Assembly (NCBI GenBank): GCA_019671005.1
Contig: CM033726.1
Location: forward strand, 2,852,001 to 2,916,000
DNA from: Hibiscus mutabilis
Taxonomy: Eukaryota; Streptophyta; Magnoliopsida; Malvales; Malvaceae
DNA: 64,000 bases
Direction of reading: 5' to 3'
Positions 1-10,181 of the stretch are shown here, piece after piece. Each line of letters opens with the position of its first letter. Within the stretch, counting starts at the first letter, position 1. The position numbers and the translations under genes were made by a program. Below the pieces are notes generated by a model. The model was not told where the DNA came from, did not search any database, and was given only the letters and a program-made list of their open reading frames with translations.

Positions 1-100
1 ACTTGTCTTTGTCTGTAATAATGATGAGGATGCTCCTATAATGTGTAATAATAAATTACATTTTGTTTAGAAGTAGTTAACACTAATATCAGCATTCCAG

Positions 101-147
101 TTGCTGTAATGGGATTCAGAGGACCACGACCTTTCCTTCGAGTTTGA
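101..147 (+). CDS. possible 3'-terminal exon of an unidentified gene (partial)
   Basis: A pyrimidine-containing stretch ending in an AG at 99-100 is followed by a short reading frame (frame starting GCT at 103) that encodes AVMGFRGPRPFLRV and stops with TGA at 145-147. The rest of the gene would lie to the left of the window. I do not recognise the protein. The basis is only the acceptor-like site and a sensible-looking C-terminal peptide, so this may be chance; AT-rich DNA after the stop would fit a 3' UTR. Confidence 0.28.
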
Positions 148-1105
148 CACCCTGAATATTTTGTAAGTCGCCTTTAAGAAATAAGAATTTTCTATCATAT
201 AAAACTTTTCTTCTAACCTAACTCACTTTTGCAATCCACATGATCTGTAGTAGAGAACTTGTATTTCTGATTCCGTATGACCAACTTCCATCTTACCAAA
301 ACATTTGTCTTTTCGTTTTTGCATTTACATCTTTGCAATCCATATGTAGTTAAAAGCATATGGATCATTAGAAGATAACAGATTGGGACCTTTTTGAAGA
401 TAGGTTTGGCTATTGGCTATTAGTAATTGATCGAGCTCTATCGGTTGTGGAATAGTAGTAGTAAATTTTAGTTGTATAGAGAATGTGGTACATAGTTTCT
501 GTTTCTGTTAATTTAGTCCCCTTGCAGAGAAAAATGCTCGGCTCCTCCCTTGTCCAAGGTAAACCTACACCCTCTTTCTCCGTTCACTTTCCTAGCCTGG
601 CCTTTCAACTTTCTAGAGGACACCGTCTGTCATTGGTGCATTTCTTGCATGCAATAGGAATCTGTGGTAATCTTAAGGCTTGAAAGAGTTTCCGACATTG
701 ATACTTTTTTGAATGTGGTCCTTAACTATAGTATCACTTTGTGGACTGATATGATTGTTTGTACGAAGGAAGATTTAGTATAGGGATTAGAGGAAAGGTT
801 GCCGATGTTCAATTGAACACGGATTTATTAGATGTCATCTCTTAAGAAGTGACTCGATGAACTCTATGAATTAAGTTTCAGTTTGATATATATGCTTTAT
901 AAGATGATTATTGTTTGCCTAAACAATGAAAATTGTTTGGACTAAACTCTACCTGAAATTCAGACGACAGATAAGGTACACAATTGTTTGAAGTAACATG
1001 TTGTTAGGGTCCCAACTCATTTGTTTGTCTCAAGGATCTTCCTATTTCATGCAATGTAGATATTTTATGTATAATGTCGGTCTGTTGTTAAATTGTACGT
1101 TGCTT

Positions 1106-1110
<5 letters not shown>
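148..1110. other. no gene recognised; possible 3' UTR then intergenic
   Basis: AT-rich sequence with only short open frames (for example 483-683, 66 codons) that have no recognisable domain and no exon-like borders. If the exon at 101-147 is real, its 3' UTR would lie at the start of this stretch. Confidence 0.5.

Positions 1111-1165
<55 letters not shown>
1111..1165. repeat. (TA)n microsatellite, left of MITE
   Basis: About 55 bases of uninterrupted TA dinucleotides. A second TA run at 1325-1346 lies on the far side of the inverted-repeat element 1166-1324, so the element appears to sit inside one original TA tract. Confidence 0.95.
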
Positions 1166-1167
<2 letters not shown>

Positions 1168-1324
1168 GTTAGAATTCACTTACACTATGTAAAACTCAAT
1201 TAGTTTTACACTAATTTATGGCCATTGAATGCGTGAAATAGATGGATGAGATTAACTCCTTATTTTTTTTCCAAGTGATTGTAAAACTTAAAAAGTTTTA
1301 CACTGTGTAACTGGATCTTAACCC
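1166..1324. mobile_element. 159-bp MITE inserted in a TA tract
   Basis: The left end begins GGGTTAGAATTCACTTACAC and the reverse complement of the right end begins GGGTTAAGATCCAGTTACAC; the first 30 bases of the two ends agree at about 24 positions, giving terminal inverted repeats. The element has no coding capacity and is flanked on both sides by TA repeats, so the target duplication cannot be sized, though a TA target would fit Tc1/mariner (Stowaway-like) elements. The family assignment is inference. Confidence 0.75.
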
Positions 1325-1346
1325 ATATATATATATATATATATAT
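1325..1346. repeat. (AT)n microsatellite, right of MITE
   Basis: About 22 bases of alternating A and T directly after the MITE end CCC at 1322-1324. It is probably the other half of the tract at 1111-1165. Confidence 0.9.
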
Positions 1347-2018
1347 GTTTAAATGTCCGACTCTATTGAAGATAGATGGCAGGAAGAACTTATTCTTTAT
1401 AGGACATGGACCGGAAGCTGAGAACTATTACTATGATTCTAAATTGATTTTGAGATTCCCTTTGGGAAAATCTGACCCATACCCTAACAAATTGCTTATT
1501 AATCTCAGTATGATTGGAAACCCTTTTATTCTTTGAAATAGTGAATAGTTGGAAACTATACCTAAACCTTGTGTGCGTAAATATAACAAAATTATTAAGG
1601 GTGTGTCATTAGGATTTCCCGCAATTACCAAAGTGTAATTAGTAATTTGTATTTTGGTGTTCAAAGACACCCTAGATATACTATCCACGTATATGTTAGA
1701 TAAGTCTTGCTATTCGTATTTATATTTGTAGTATTGTATTTGCAAAAGTATCATGTTTTCATTTATCCTCAAAAGTTTTATATTCATTTAAGGGGCTTTT
1801 ATTTAAGAAAAATACTTGATGTACTGTTAAAGTTTACACAAATTTATTTATTCAAGAGGTTTGGTTTAAGTTTTAGAATTTATATGTTCATATTTTAAGG
1901 TATTAAATTTAGGATTTGGGGTTATAATTTAGTGATTAGACTTTAGGGATTTAGGATTCGGATTGTATGGAAAATAGTTTTTCATTGTATGTGCATCATG
2001 TATTAATATTTGATTTAG
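1347..2018. other. no gene recognised
   Basis: AT-rich sequence. The overlapping small frames on both strands (1345-1536, 1431-1688, 1707-1898) have no recognisable domain or exon borders. Confidence 0.5.
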
Positions 2019-2781
2019 GCTTAACAGTCAAATAAGTGTCCAAACTATATTTCTTTTTCAGTTAAGTGCTTAAATTTTGTTTTGGGCCAAATAGGTGCCC
2101 TGTCGTTACTGTTCTTAAATTTTTACCGTCAACTTCTGTTGTCTGACACGTATCATCTTCTTAAATTTCTGAAAATATATTTAAAAATAAATAAAAATTA
2201 ATAAAATAAAATAATCTCAAATTTCACAAAATAGCTCTAAATTTTAAAATTCCTAACACCCCAAAGCCTAATTTTTTATTTGATCAGATTTCGCCATTGA
2301 TTGTCGCGCTGTCGTCCATCACGATCGTTTATCCCACTACCTTGCCGTTGAAAATTGATCGACTCCATGCAAAACGCCAAAATTATCGAATGGTTCATTC
2401 GAATGATTCGCGACAAACGATGAACGATGTGTGGGTCGTTTGGAGAGGGGAGGGCGCTTTATTTCGTCATAAGAAACGCGGCCAACATCGATGAAAGTGG
2501 GTGAATTTGGAGGTTTAGAGATTTGGGGACTATTTTGAATTATTTAAAAATTTTAGGATATTTAAAAAAAATTAATTTATTTTTTTTTAAAATAAAATTC
2601 AAAAAATGTTTAATATTGCCACGTGTTTAATTTTGATTGGATAACGAAAAAATTAACTTCTGTCATGATTAAACCTTAAATGGGTCACAAAATGAAACGT
2701 TAAGCACTTATTTTGCCCAAATTATAGTTTGAGCATCTATCTATAAAAAGTATAGTTTGGACACTTGTTTGATGGTTAAGC
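2019..2781. mobile_element. TIR element, family 1 copy A (MULE-like, non-autonomous)
   Basis: The left terminus GCTTAACAGTCAAATAAGTG and the reverse complement of the right terminus GCTTAACCATCAAACAAGTG match, and the match continues through TCCAAACTATA on both sides, so the TIR is about 31 bp. The flanks ATTTGATTTA and ATTTTATTTA could be a 9-10 bp target duplication with one change, as Mutator-like elements make. A second full-length copy lies at 7459-8209 with homology along the whole interior, including the GC-richer core near 2290-2500. No transposase is encoded; the frame at 2297-2494 lies in this core and is probably not a gene. Confidence 0.75.
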
Positions 2782-2851
2782 ATTTTATTTAATACAATAT
2801 GTCGTATTATCTTTTAATTTTATATTATATTTTAATTACTTTATTTCATAT

Positions 2852-3154
2852 GCTTAATGTCAAAATAAGTGTTCAAACTATCATATTTTTCTTTTTTGGG
2901 TGTCTTAAGTTTTTTTCTTTTTTAGGTGCTTAAATTTTTTTGTTCCTTTTAGGAGCTCAAAATATTTTTTTGTCCCTTTTAAAGTCAAATTGAAACACTT
3001 ATTTTAACCAAAAAATAATAATTTAGACACATACTTTAACAAAAAATAATATTTTTATCACCTGAAAAGATAAAATAAAATTTAGACATTTAAAATGGGT
3101 AAAAAATAATTTAAGCACTTAAAAATAGTTTAAACATTTATTTGGTATCAAGAC
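2852..3154. mobile_element. TIR element, family 1 copy C (internally deleted)
   Basis: It starts GCTTAATGTCAAAATAAGTG and ends in a reverse complement that reads GTCTTGATACCAAATAAATG followed by an AAACTATT word. Both ends are diverged versions of the termini of the element at 2019-2781, but the roughly 300-bp interior lacks the GC-richer core. It lies 70 bp from copy A, so the two may be separate insertions or pieces of one. Confidence 0.5.
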
Positions 3155-3378
3155 TATCCCATATTGGTGTTAATTTTTAAGAGGGCCAACCGTAAAATAA
3201 AAAAAAATTAAAAAAAAAAGTAAGGTGAAAGTGCAGGATGGTCCCCTTGTGAAATTGGTCGGCTTTAGGCTTAACGATTGGCACGAGAAGATGCTGGGAA
3301 AGGGAACCCAACCCCCACTTTTCTCTTATGTGAACCAAAAATAATAGAGTTAGGAGCTGTCATATCCAAACACCTCCT

Positions 3379-3400
3379 CTCTTTCTTTCTTTCTTTCTTT
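3379..3400. repeat. (CTTT)n microsatellite
   Basis: Five to six tandem CTTT units in otherwise unremarkable AT-rich sequence. Confidence 0.85.
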
Positions 3401-3452
3401 ATTATTTCTGAAACTACTTTAGACGTTCATTTATTTAATAGCTGAAAAACAG

Positions 3453-3920
3453 GGGTGTTTATAGTAGATTAATCGTACAGTTCAGTTTAAATGGTTAATT
3501 AAACGTTATAATGGTTATTAATCGTAATTTAATTATTAATAATAATTAAAAAATAGTTAATCGTTAATTTTATAAAAGATTAACCATTATAGTGGTTAAA
3601 CGATAAAAACGGTTTGATTACAAGTTAACTTGTAACCTATTACAATTTTTTTTAAATATTCATTATTTTTTAAAATAATAAATATATCTCGCAGATAGAT
3701 ATTATATTAAATTTTTCAAAAAAACATCTAAAATAGAGAGATTTTAAACATAAACTTCATACTTAATTAAAAAAGTACTTATAAATTAACCATTAATTAT
3801 TTCTTAATAGTTCAATTAATTAAAATTGTTTAACTTTAACAGTTAAATTAATTAACTTATAAAATAAATGATTATACCAATGAACGCTTATAATTAACGG
3901 TTATAGTTTATTTTACACCC
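3453..3920. mobile_element. AT-rich MITE-like element with short inverted ends
   Basis: The left end reads GGGTGTTTATAG and the right end, reverse complemented, reads GGGTGTAAAATAAAC. Between them are many repeats of the words GTTAATTAA, TTAACCATTA and AACGGTT on both strands, which makes the segment strongly self-complementary. No clear target duplication is visible. A relative with the same style of TTAACCG words and a CACACCCTAA end lies at 47805-47966. Confidence 0.45.
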
Positions 3921-5572
3921 TATTGAAAAGGGAATAATATGCCGCGAAATTCATACACTCCAACCACGTGCAGCTTTACAAATGATTCCAAATTTATAAT
4001 CTCTAATCACACTTGACGCGTGTATTGTGAAAGTAGAAAAAAGTTTCCATTTCTGTTTCGATTACTTGCATTTGTCAACATGACAGATAAATATGTTTGT
4101 GCAAAGGTTGTTCTCCGGTTTTAAATGAACTGATCCCTTAGCACAATTTGGGTCACACGTACGCATTTAATTAAATTATAGATGGAGACCTTTTCTTCTT
4201 GCTCAATGTTTGGTAATTGGAACCCACTGACTTGATTCCGTGGGTGTGAAAGCACAAATGCGTGTCTTGGAACTTTCTTGATGTTGTTTGATTTTACATT
4301 TCTTTAACGTGCGAATGAAATAAATTGTATTAGAATCGTTTTAATAATTAAGGACAAAGTTACACGAGGGGCTGGTAGAGGCATGTCCTTGCGGTCTATC
4401 TTTGCAGTACATTTTTTTTTAAAATTTGGCCTCTATAGAATTTAAAGTTATAATTTGTTTTACTTATTTTTTGTTATTATAAAATAATTATTGTTTTAGT
4501 AGCGAAGTGTATAAGCGGGGACGGAGATATGTATAGTTTGACCTCTTTCAAATTTGTTTGGTATAATAACATTGATGATCTTCTTAGTTTAAATAGTAGT
4601 AAAAAAAAGTATTTGTCATTTATATTTTTTAAATTTAAAGGCTAAATAGACCTTTACCTATTCTAATGTTCGATCCTAGACCCGTCATTGTATATAAGTG
4701 AAAGTATGTTTCACTTGAAGTCAACATATTAAACTTATTAGTGATATTTTTTATTTTTTTTATTTTTGACCTCGTTAATTTTTAATTTCTAACTTTGATC
4801 ATACTAATGATGAGTTTATATAATATTCGCTCTAGATTAATTAGTTAAATATTTTTTTGAATAGTCTAAAGGTGATTACAAAGTATTATCTGTTCATATA
4901 TATTCTTAACCCTTTGACAATGCGCATATATTGTAGACATAACAATTTGAACTCGTATCTCCTATGATGAATATTGGTGGTTATAAAAAAAAATATGTTT
5001 AGATTTGTGAGGACAAATACAGTGTTTCGAAAACCGTATGTATCTGCATTCTTAATATTTTCAAGATACGTGCTGTCAATTGACCTCTCTGTTCATTTCT
5101 ACCTATAGAGAATCTCGTTTAATAAAAGAACCTTAAGTGTTAAAATTTTAGTTGAATATTATAATTTCAATGCAAAATAATTTAATTAAATTTCAAAATT
5201 CAAAATTCATTGTTAATTAATTAAATTAAATTTCAAATCTAATTATCAGGTAATCATAATATAGTGAAAACTATGTGTAATGAAGAATTTTGATTATTTT
5301 AAACCTAAACAACGATGTGATGGTTTAATTTTTATTCGGTTATTAAGTTTAAATAACTTCCTATATTGAGATGGAAAAAAGATATAAATAACACAGAACA
5401 TAAAAAAAAAAATTAGAATTCCGTTAAGTATATAGAATTGATCCAATAAGGTTATACTATATATATAAACAAACTACAATATTATCATCAAATAGTGTAC
5501 TCCCAAAAATTTACCAAAAAATGCAAATTAATTAATAAAATTAATTATAATTAAAATTAATTAATTAGGAAC
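3921..5572. other. no gene recognised; AT-rich intergenic DNA
   Basis: About 1.65 kb of AT-rich sequence with no long reading frame and no recognised element. The last ~60 bases, dense in TTAATTAA words, lie directly 3' of the DUF1645 gene and would form its 3' UTR. Confidence 0.5.
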
Positions 5573-6433
5573 CTAATAGGGATGAACATTTCTGCTCAGG
5601 CCGCTGACGTTAGTGAAAAACCCGACCTGCCTATACGGCAAATACGACCGCCGTTTAACCCCTTCCCTTTGTGCTCTGTTTTTAACGTAAAGCATTTCGT
5701 GAGCTGAAGGCGACGCCGTTTTACCGCTCTTCTTCGCTGTCGGTTTCTCTTGGCTAACTTTCACCTTTGGTTTCTTCTCTTCTCTCTCGTTTTTCTTCTC
5801 AGCTTTTACCGCCGACGAAGAAGGCGGGGGATGGTTTAAGAATACGAACGCGTCTTTGCCGTCACTACTGCAGCGGAGCTTCAAATCTCTAAACCTCCAA
5901 AGCTTCGAGAATCCCGTGGAGTTGCTCTTCCGACACGTGTCCGGTGAGGCTTCCACTACGGTCTTTCCTCCTCTCCACTCACAGTACGGCCCCGTCGGCT
6001 CCGACGTGCTCGATGACGTCGAGTCCGGTAAATCTTCCACGAAAACCTTCTTGACCTGAGGCGGTAGAGCTACGTCACCCTCTTCGGTCTTCGAAACGGT
6101 GCCGTTTTCTTCGACAAACAGTAAATCTCGTTTGAATAACGGAAAAACCGGACGAATCTGACCGTCTTGGAACAAGTCGTCAGCAGAAACCGGCGATCCA
6201 TCGGGATTTAAACAAACAAATGAAAACTCTTCCTCTTCTTCTTCTTCTTCTTCTTCTTCTTCGTTCTCTTTTTCATCTACCATTTCTGGCAGACTGTTTA
6301 ATTTCTCTTCTTCTTCTTTATCATACTCTTCGTCTTTGAGCCGTAGTTTAAGTCCGAATTCGTGGCTGAACTTCCCGGCGACGTCGTGATTAAAGGCGGG
6401 AGATAAAGACGGTGAAGAACTCATGACTTGCAT
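5573..6433 (-). CDS. DUF1645 family protein (intronless)
   Basis: A 286-residue plant protein of the DUF1645 family, which includes rice SGL (a stress-tolerance and grain-length regulator) and Arabidopsis AR781; the biochemical role is not established. Family landmarks are FPLFKRDLL near residues 97-105, WRGGK at 153-157, the core CRKSNSTGFSKLWRFRDL at 167-184, DGKDAFVFL near 191-199, and the C-terminal LPYRQVGFFTNVSGLSRNVHPY block (about 265-286), so the protein reaches its natural end. A run of about 12 Glu (residues ~58-69) lies in an acidic N-terminal region, and a Lys/Glu-rich linker at about 207-240 precedes the conserved tail. The frame is open further upstream only through a TTG codon; the first ATG, at 6433, is taken as start, with a second ATG three codons on. 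No introns are needed. A TATA-like box lies about 100 bp upstream. Confidence 0.9.
   Translation of the reverse strand: MQVMSSSPSLSPAFNHDVAGKFSHEFGLKLRLKDEEYDKEEEEKLNSLPEMVDEKENEEEEEEEEEEEEFSFVCLNPDGSPVSADDLFQDGQIRPVFPLFKRDLLFVEENGTVSKTEEGDVALPPQVKKVFVEDLPDSTSSSTSEPTGPYCEWRGGKTVVEASPDTCRKSNSTGFSKLWRFRDLKLRCSSDGKDAFVFLNHPPPSSSAVKAEKKNEREEKKPKVKVSQEKPTAKKSGKTASPSAHEMLYVKNRAQREGVKRRSYLPYRQVGFFTNVSGLSRNVHPY
6229..6263. repeat. (CTT/GAA)n coding microsatellite
   Basis: A nearly perfect trinucleotide run that encodes the poly-glutamate stretch of the DUF1645 protein on the minus strand. Length changes here would keep the frame. Confidence 0.9.
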
Positions 6434-6532
6434 CGCCAAAACCAAAAGAAAAACCTCAAAAATGAAAGCTTTGATTAACGTATAAACGGAGAAATGTAAA
6501 TTTAAGAAGTGGCTTTGAATTGAGCCTGTCGG

Positions 6533-6542
6533 CTTTTAAATA
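6533..6542 (-). promoter_or_regulatory. TATA-like box of the DUF1645 gene
   Basis: Read on the minus strand this is TATTTAAAAG, about 100 bases upstream of the ATG at 6433. Transcription starting some 30 bases downstream would give a 5' UTR of roughly 70 bases, ordinary for a plant gene. Confidence 0.5.
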
Positions 6543-6545
6543 GAG

Positions 6546-7458
6546 GTAGTTGGTCGTGGGGTCGAACCTTCCCCTCTTTTTTTAAAAAAAAATAATTAAT
6601 TAATAATATTAATGTAAAATGCAAGGAAATCAACAAAAAGAGAAGAAGCTTAATCAAGACGATATTTTATTTTACTTTTTTCCTTTCTAGAAACATTAGA
6701 CGTTTCTATATTTCCGTATTTCACTCTATTACGTATTTTACATTATTTATCATAATGGATTAATAGTTAATGTATATGTAATTTTAAAAATTAATGTTTA
6801 ATTAAGATAAAATGCTTGAATATTAAACTTTTAAAGATATTTGATTATTCATTCTTATGTATATTGAATCTGAGTTATTTTAAAATTTTGTGTAAAGTTT
6901 ATTTTCATCTTTTTTTTCCTTTGAACTTTAGTCTCTTGTTTTTTTTGTCTAATATGCCGACTGTGGTGATTCATATTTTTTTATTTAAATTATTTTTCTT
7001 TCACATATATTGTTATATTTTTCTTTGTCTCTGTAATACATTTTTCTATCTTTATGATATTTCTTCATTTTATGTCATGTTTTTATGGTTACTTTTGCAT
7101 ATTTTTGGAGTTTGCACGGTGACCAACACAATGCTTGTTTTTTATTCGTGTTTGTTGGTGGTCACATAAAATTTGATATCATTTTGGTGTGTTTATCGAT
7201 ATAATCTATAGCGGATCGTCGTTTTTTAGAATAGGAGTGGCAGGTGATTGTCGATTGTAGAGATTTTATTTAGTTCGTATTTGGACAACTCCCTAAGAAT
7301 TTTTTCTACAATAGATCGTAGTTTTTTTGTGTAAAAATAAAGTATATGATCTGGCTTTTGTAACATTCATCTTTTGTTTTTAGATTTACCATTTTATTTT
7401 TTAGATATTTTAAAATTTTTATTTATTAATAAAGTTGAATGGTTAATGGTAAAAAAAT
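6546..7458. other. no gene recognised; T-rich upstream DNA
   Basis: The sequence is strongly T-rich. A 117-codon frame at 6816-7169 encodes a Phe/Leu/Tyr-rich, low-complexity peptide expected from such composition; no domain or exon structure supports it. Confidence 0.5.
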
Positions 7459-8209
7459 GCTTAACAATCAAATAAGTGCTATACCCTTTTTCAGTTAGGT
7501 TCTTAAATTTTGTTTTGGGCCAAATAGGTGCTTAGCGATTTCAACGCTACTCAAATAGGTGCCATGCCGTTATTGTCCGTTAATTTTCACCGCTACCTTC
7601 CATTATTTAACACGTGTCATCTTCTTAAATTTTGAAAACTATATTTAAAAATAAATAAAAATAAATAAAATAAAATAACCTTAAATTTCACAAAATAGCC
7701 CCAAATTTTAAAATTTCTAACACCCCAAAACCCAAATTTCGATTTGACCTAATTTCGCCGCTGACTGCCACACCGCCTCCATCACATTTGTCGCTGGACC
7801 ATCACGACCATTCACCTCATTATCGAAAATCGACCGCCCCGTGTAAAATGCCGAAGTCATCGAATAGTTCATTCGAATGATTCGCGACGAATGACAGCAT
7901 AACGAACGATAAATGGTGCGTGGGTCATTCTGCGAGGGGATTGCGCTTCATTTGGTTGCCGAAAATGCGACCAACGCCGGTGGGAGTGGTTGGATTTGGC
8001 GATTTGATGACTATTTTGAGATTATTTAAAAAATTTAGGATATTAAAAATAAATTAATTTGTTTTTTAAAAATAAAATTCAAAAATTATTTAATATTGAT
8101 ACGCGTTCGATTTTGATTGAATAACGAAAAAAATTAACGTCCATCACGGTCAAACTTTGAGTACTTATATAAAAAATGTATAATTTGAACAATTATTTAT
8201 GGGTTAAGT
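7459..8209. mobile_element. TIR element, family 1 copy B
   Basis: A full-length relative of the element at 2019-2781. It starts GCTTAACAATCAAATAAGTG, shares the GTTTTGGGCCAAATAGGTG motif, the AAATTTCACAAAATAGC stretch and the GC-richer core near 7745-7995, and ends in a diverged inverted copy of the start. It is about as long as copy A (751 versus 763 bp). The target duplication is not clear because both flanks are A-rich. Confidence 0.7.
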
Positions 8210-9475
8210 TAAAATAAAATAGAGAAAAAGATAAAACGATAGTGATTGGAAAACAGATGTAGATTGGCGAAGTAGGTGGGTGAAGGACAAGTAACACGTG
8301 TCAATATATTTGCTGGCGTAAGGGCGTTGCTAAAAGGAAAAAAAGAGAGGCTTGCCCCGTGACCGTGAGGATCGTCTCTAGAAGGGTGAATGTGTGTTGG
8401 TAGGGTTGACCTGCTCCACCAATTTATTAAGTTTTTTTTTTCTTCAATTTCAGTGAATTTTCAAAAATAATTAGGATAACTAATTAATAAATCCCTTCAA
8501 TTCAAAAGTCCAAAAAGTCAAATTGTATGGTAACATGGGCAAATGTATTGTTAAACAAGAAAAGGCAGTTCGCTCATCATGCGTGATGTAAAGCCTTGAG
8601 CAACTAGTGAATCTCTGCCCACAACTTATTTAATGTATCTTAAATGATTATCTCAGTAAAAAAACAGATGATATTTATTTTAAGAGACACAAATTTAAAC
8701 CGTTTTATATATAAAAAATTATATATATATATAAATAGATATTATATTGTAATCACTTTAAACTATTCAAAAAATTTATTCGTGCGGTTCTAGAAATATA
8801 GTTTATATGGGGTTTACTCCAACCATTAGTTTTGTCCATTTGATCTTTATATTTAATGGACGGTTCTTAAATAATTATATGATAGTAATAAATAATAATA
8901 AATCCATTAGATATTAAATTATTAATAGACCAAAAAAGTAATACATAAAATCCTAACCGAGTTAGTATATTATTCATCTATACTTACATTTTATCTATAT
9001 ATCTATATCTAAAATAAATGATTGAGGTGGTAAGTGGACATCAACTTTTCTGGTAAAACTGTAAAAATATTAATTTTATTAAATATATTTTATTTTGTCA
9101 CATTCATGATGTGAATGAAAGAAAATGTATTTTTTTAAAAAATCATTTAACATTAATTTATAGATAGAGTGGTAAAATATTTATATATAAATTTTATTAA
9201 ACATGAGTCCAAATTGGTGTTCGGTCAGACACTAAGCTCAGCTAACATTTTATTTATTAGTATAAAAAGATAAAAGACTATATATAAATATAAAAAATAA
9301 AAATGTTATTATAATAATATTAATTATAATTTAAAGGTGAATAATTTAGTAATTTTCAATTAAATTAGTGTCAGATTAACTCGCAACACCAAACTTAATC
9401 AATCAACATCTTAATTATTATAGATATAAATATTATATTTGTTTATAATATATTATTTTTTACTTACATTATGAG
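8210..9475. other. no gene recognised; AT-rich intergenic DNA
   Basis: About 1.3 kb of AT-rich sequence with no reading frame of note and no convincing repeat structure. A weak inverted similarity around 9215-9400 was not strong enough to call. Confidence 0.5.
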
Positions 9476-10181
9476 TGTCACGGGGCTAGGGCTCAACCCT
9501 AGTGATCCGTGCGGCCTTAGACGCCCTTGACGCTAATCGGTCAATTCCCGCGCCTAAGTAAGCCTTCAACCAGCCTTGCGAGTACTCCTACTCGGCAACG
9601 ACTCGGACAAGCCCTCCAGGCTTCGATGGATGCGGAAGCGCTTTAAGCACTATGGTGGCTACTCTTGGCCACTCGAGAGGCAACTAGCTCGAAGAGCTTT
9701 GGGAACGAAGACAATTGAAAGGAACAAGAGGAGAAATAGAGTAAATGCCTCAGAGTCTTATTACTCTTCTCAAATGAGAGAATGAATGGAATGAGTTGGA
9801 TGATACAAATGAGAGTGGGAAGCTCTCTATTTATAGTTGAGCTCCCACTCAATCAATGGTCCGGATCGATTTACATGGATGGGCAGGATTAGCCCAAATC
9901 CTTACAAGAATCTCTAAACTAGAAAGAATATCAAATCCTACCTAATTACATCAATTAGTAGGTTTCTTTCCTCAGATAGTTGATCACACCTAATATGGCA
10001 AGATTCCTCGTTTGACTTCTTGTCTCTTGCCTTTTCCGAAAAGCTAGTGTGATCGGGCTCTCTAGCATTCTCCAAGTGTTGGGCCAAGTCTGGTGGTCTT
10101 GGCAAGTCCGATGATCCGCTTTAAACCTCTTGGGCGGATCCTTGCGCAACTGTCTCGAACCAAAAGATTTGGGCCGTGACA
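9476..10181 (-). mobile_element. solo LTR of the TR-GAG-type element family
   Basis: 706 bp beginning TGTCAC and ending GTGACA. It is homologous along its whole length to the two LTRs at 59811-60516 and 62510-63206 (shared words include TGCGAGTACTC, GGCTTCGATGGATGC and CTTATTACTCTTCTCAAATG). No internal region follows on either side, so this is a solo LTR left by recombination. By comparison with the intact copy it reads in the minus direction. Flanks ATGAG and AGTAT do not match, so no target duplication survives. Small frames inside it (9576-9785, 9643-9852, 9955-10191) are chance frames in LTR sequence. Confidence 0.88.
9827..9836 (-). promoter_or_regulatory. TATA box of the solo LTR
   Basis: On the minus strand the sequence is CTATAAATAG, a consensus plant TATA box, placed mid-LTR as expected for the U3/R border. 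The LTR at 62510-63206 keeps the same word at 62842-62851. Whether the solo LTR still drives transcription is unknown. Confidence 0.6.

Noticed and set aside
2297..2494. 65-codon frame in the GC-richer core of TIR element copy A
   Set aside because: Not shared as an open frame in an obvious way with copy B and shows no transposase motif.
6816..7169. 117-codon plus-strand frame upstream of the DUF1645 gene
   Set aside because: Phe/Leu/Tyr/Ile-rich low-complexity peptide from T-rich DNA; no domain, no promoter or splice context.
9215..9400. Weak inverted similarity between TTGGTGTTCGGTCAGACAC and the reverse of a site near 9370
   Set aside because: Match is short and interrupted; AT-rich background makes it unconvincing as a MITE.
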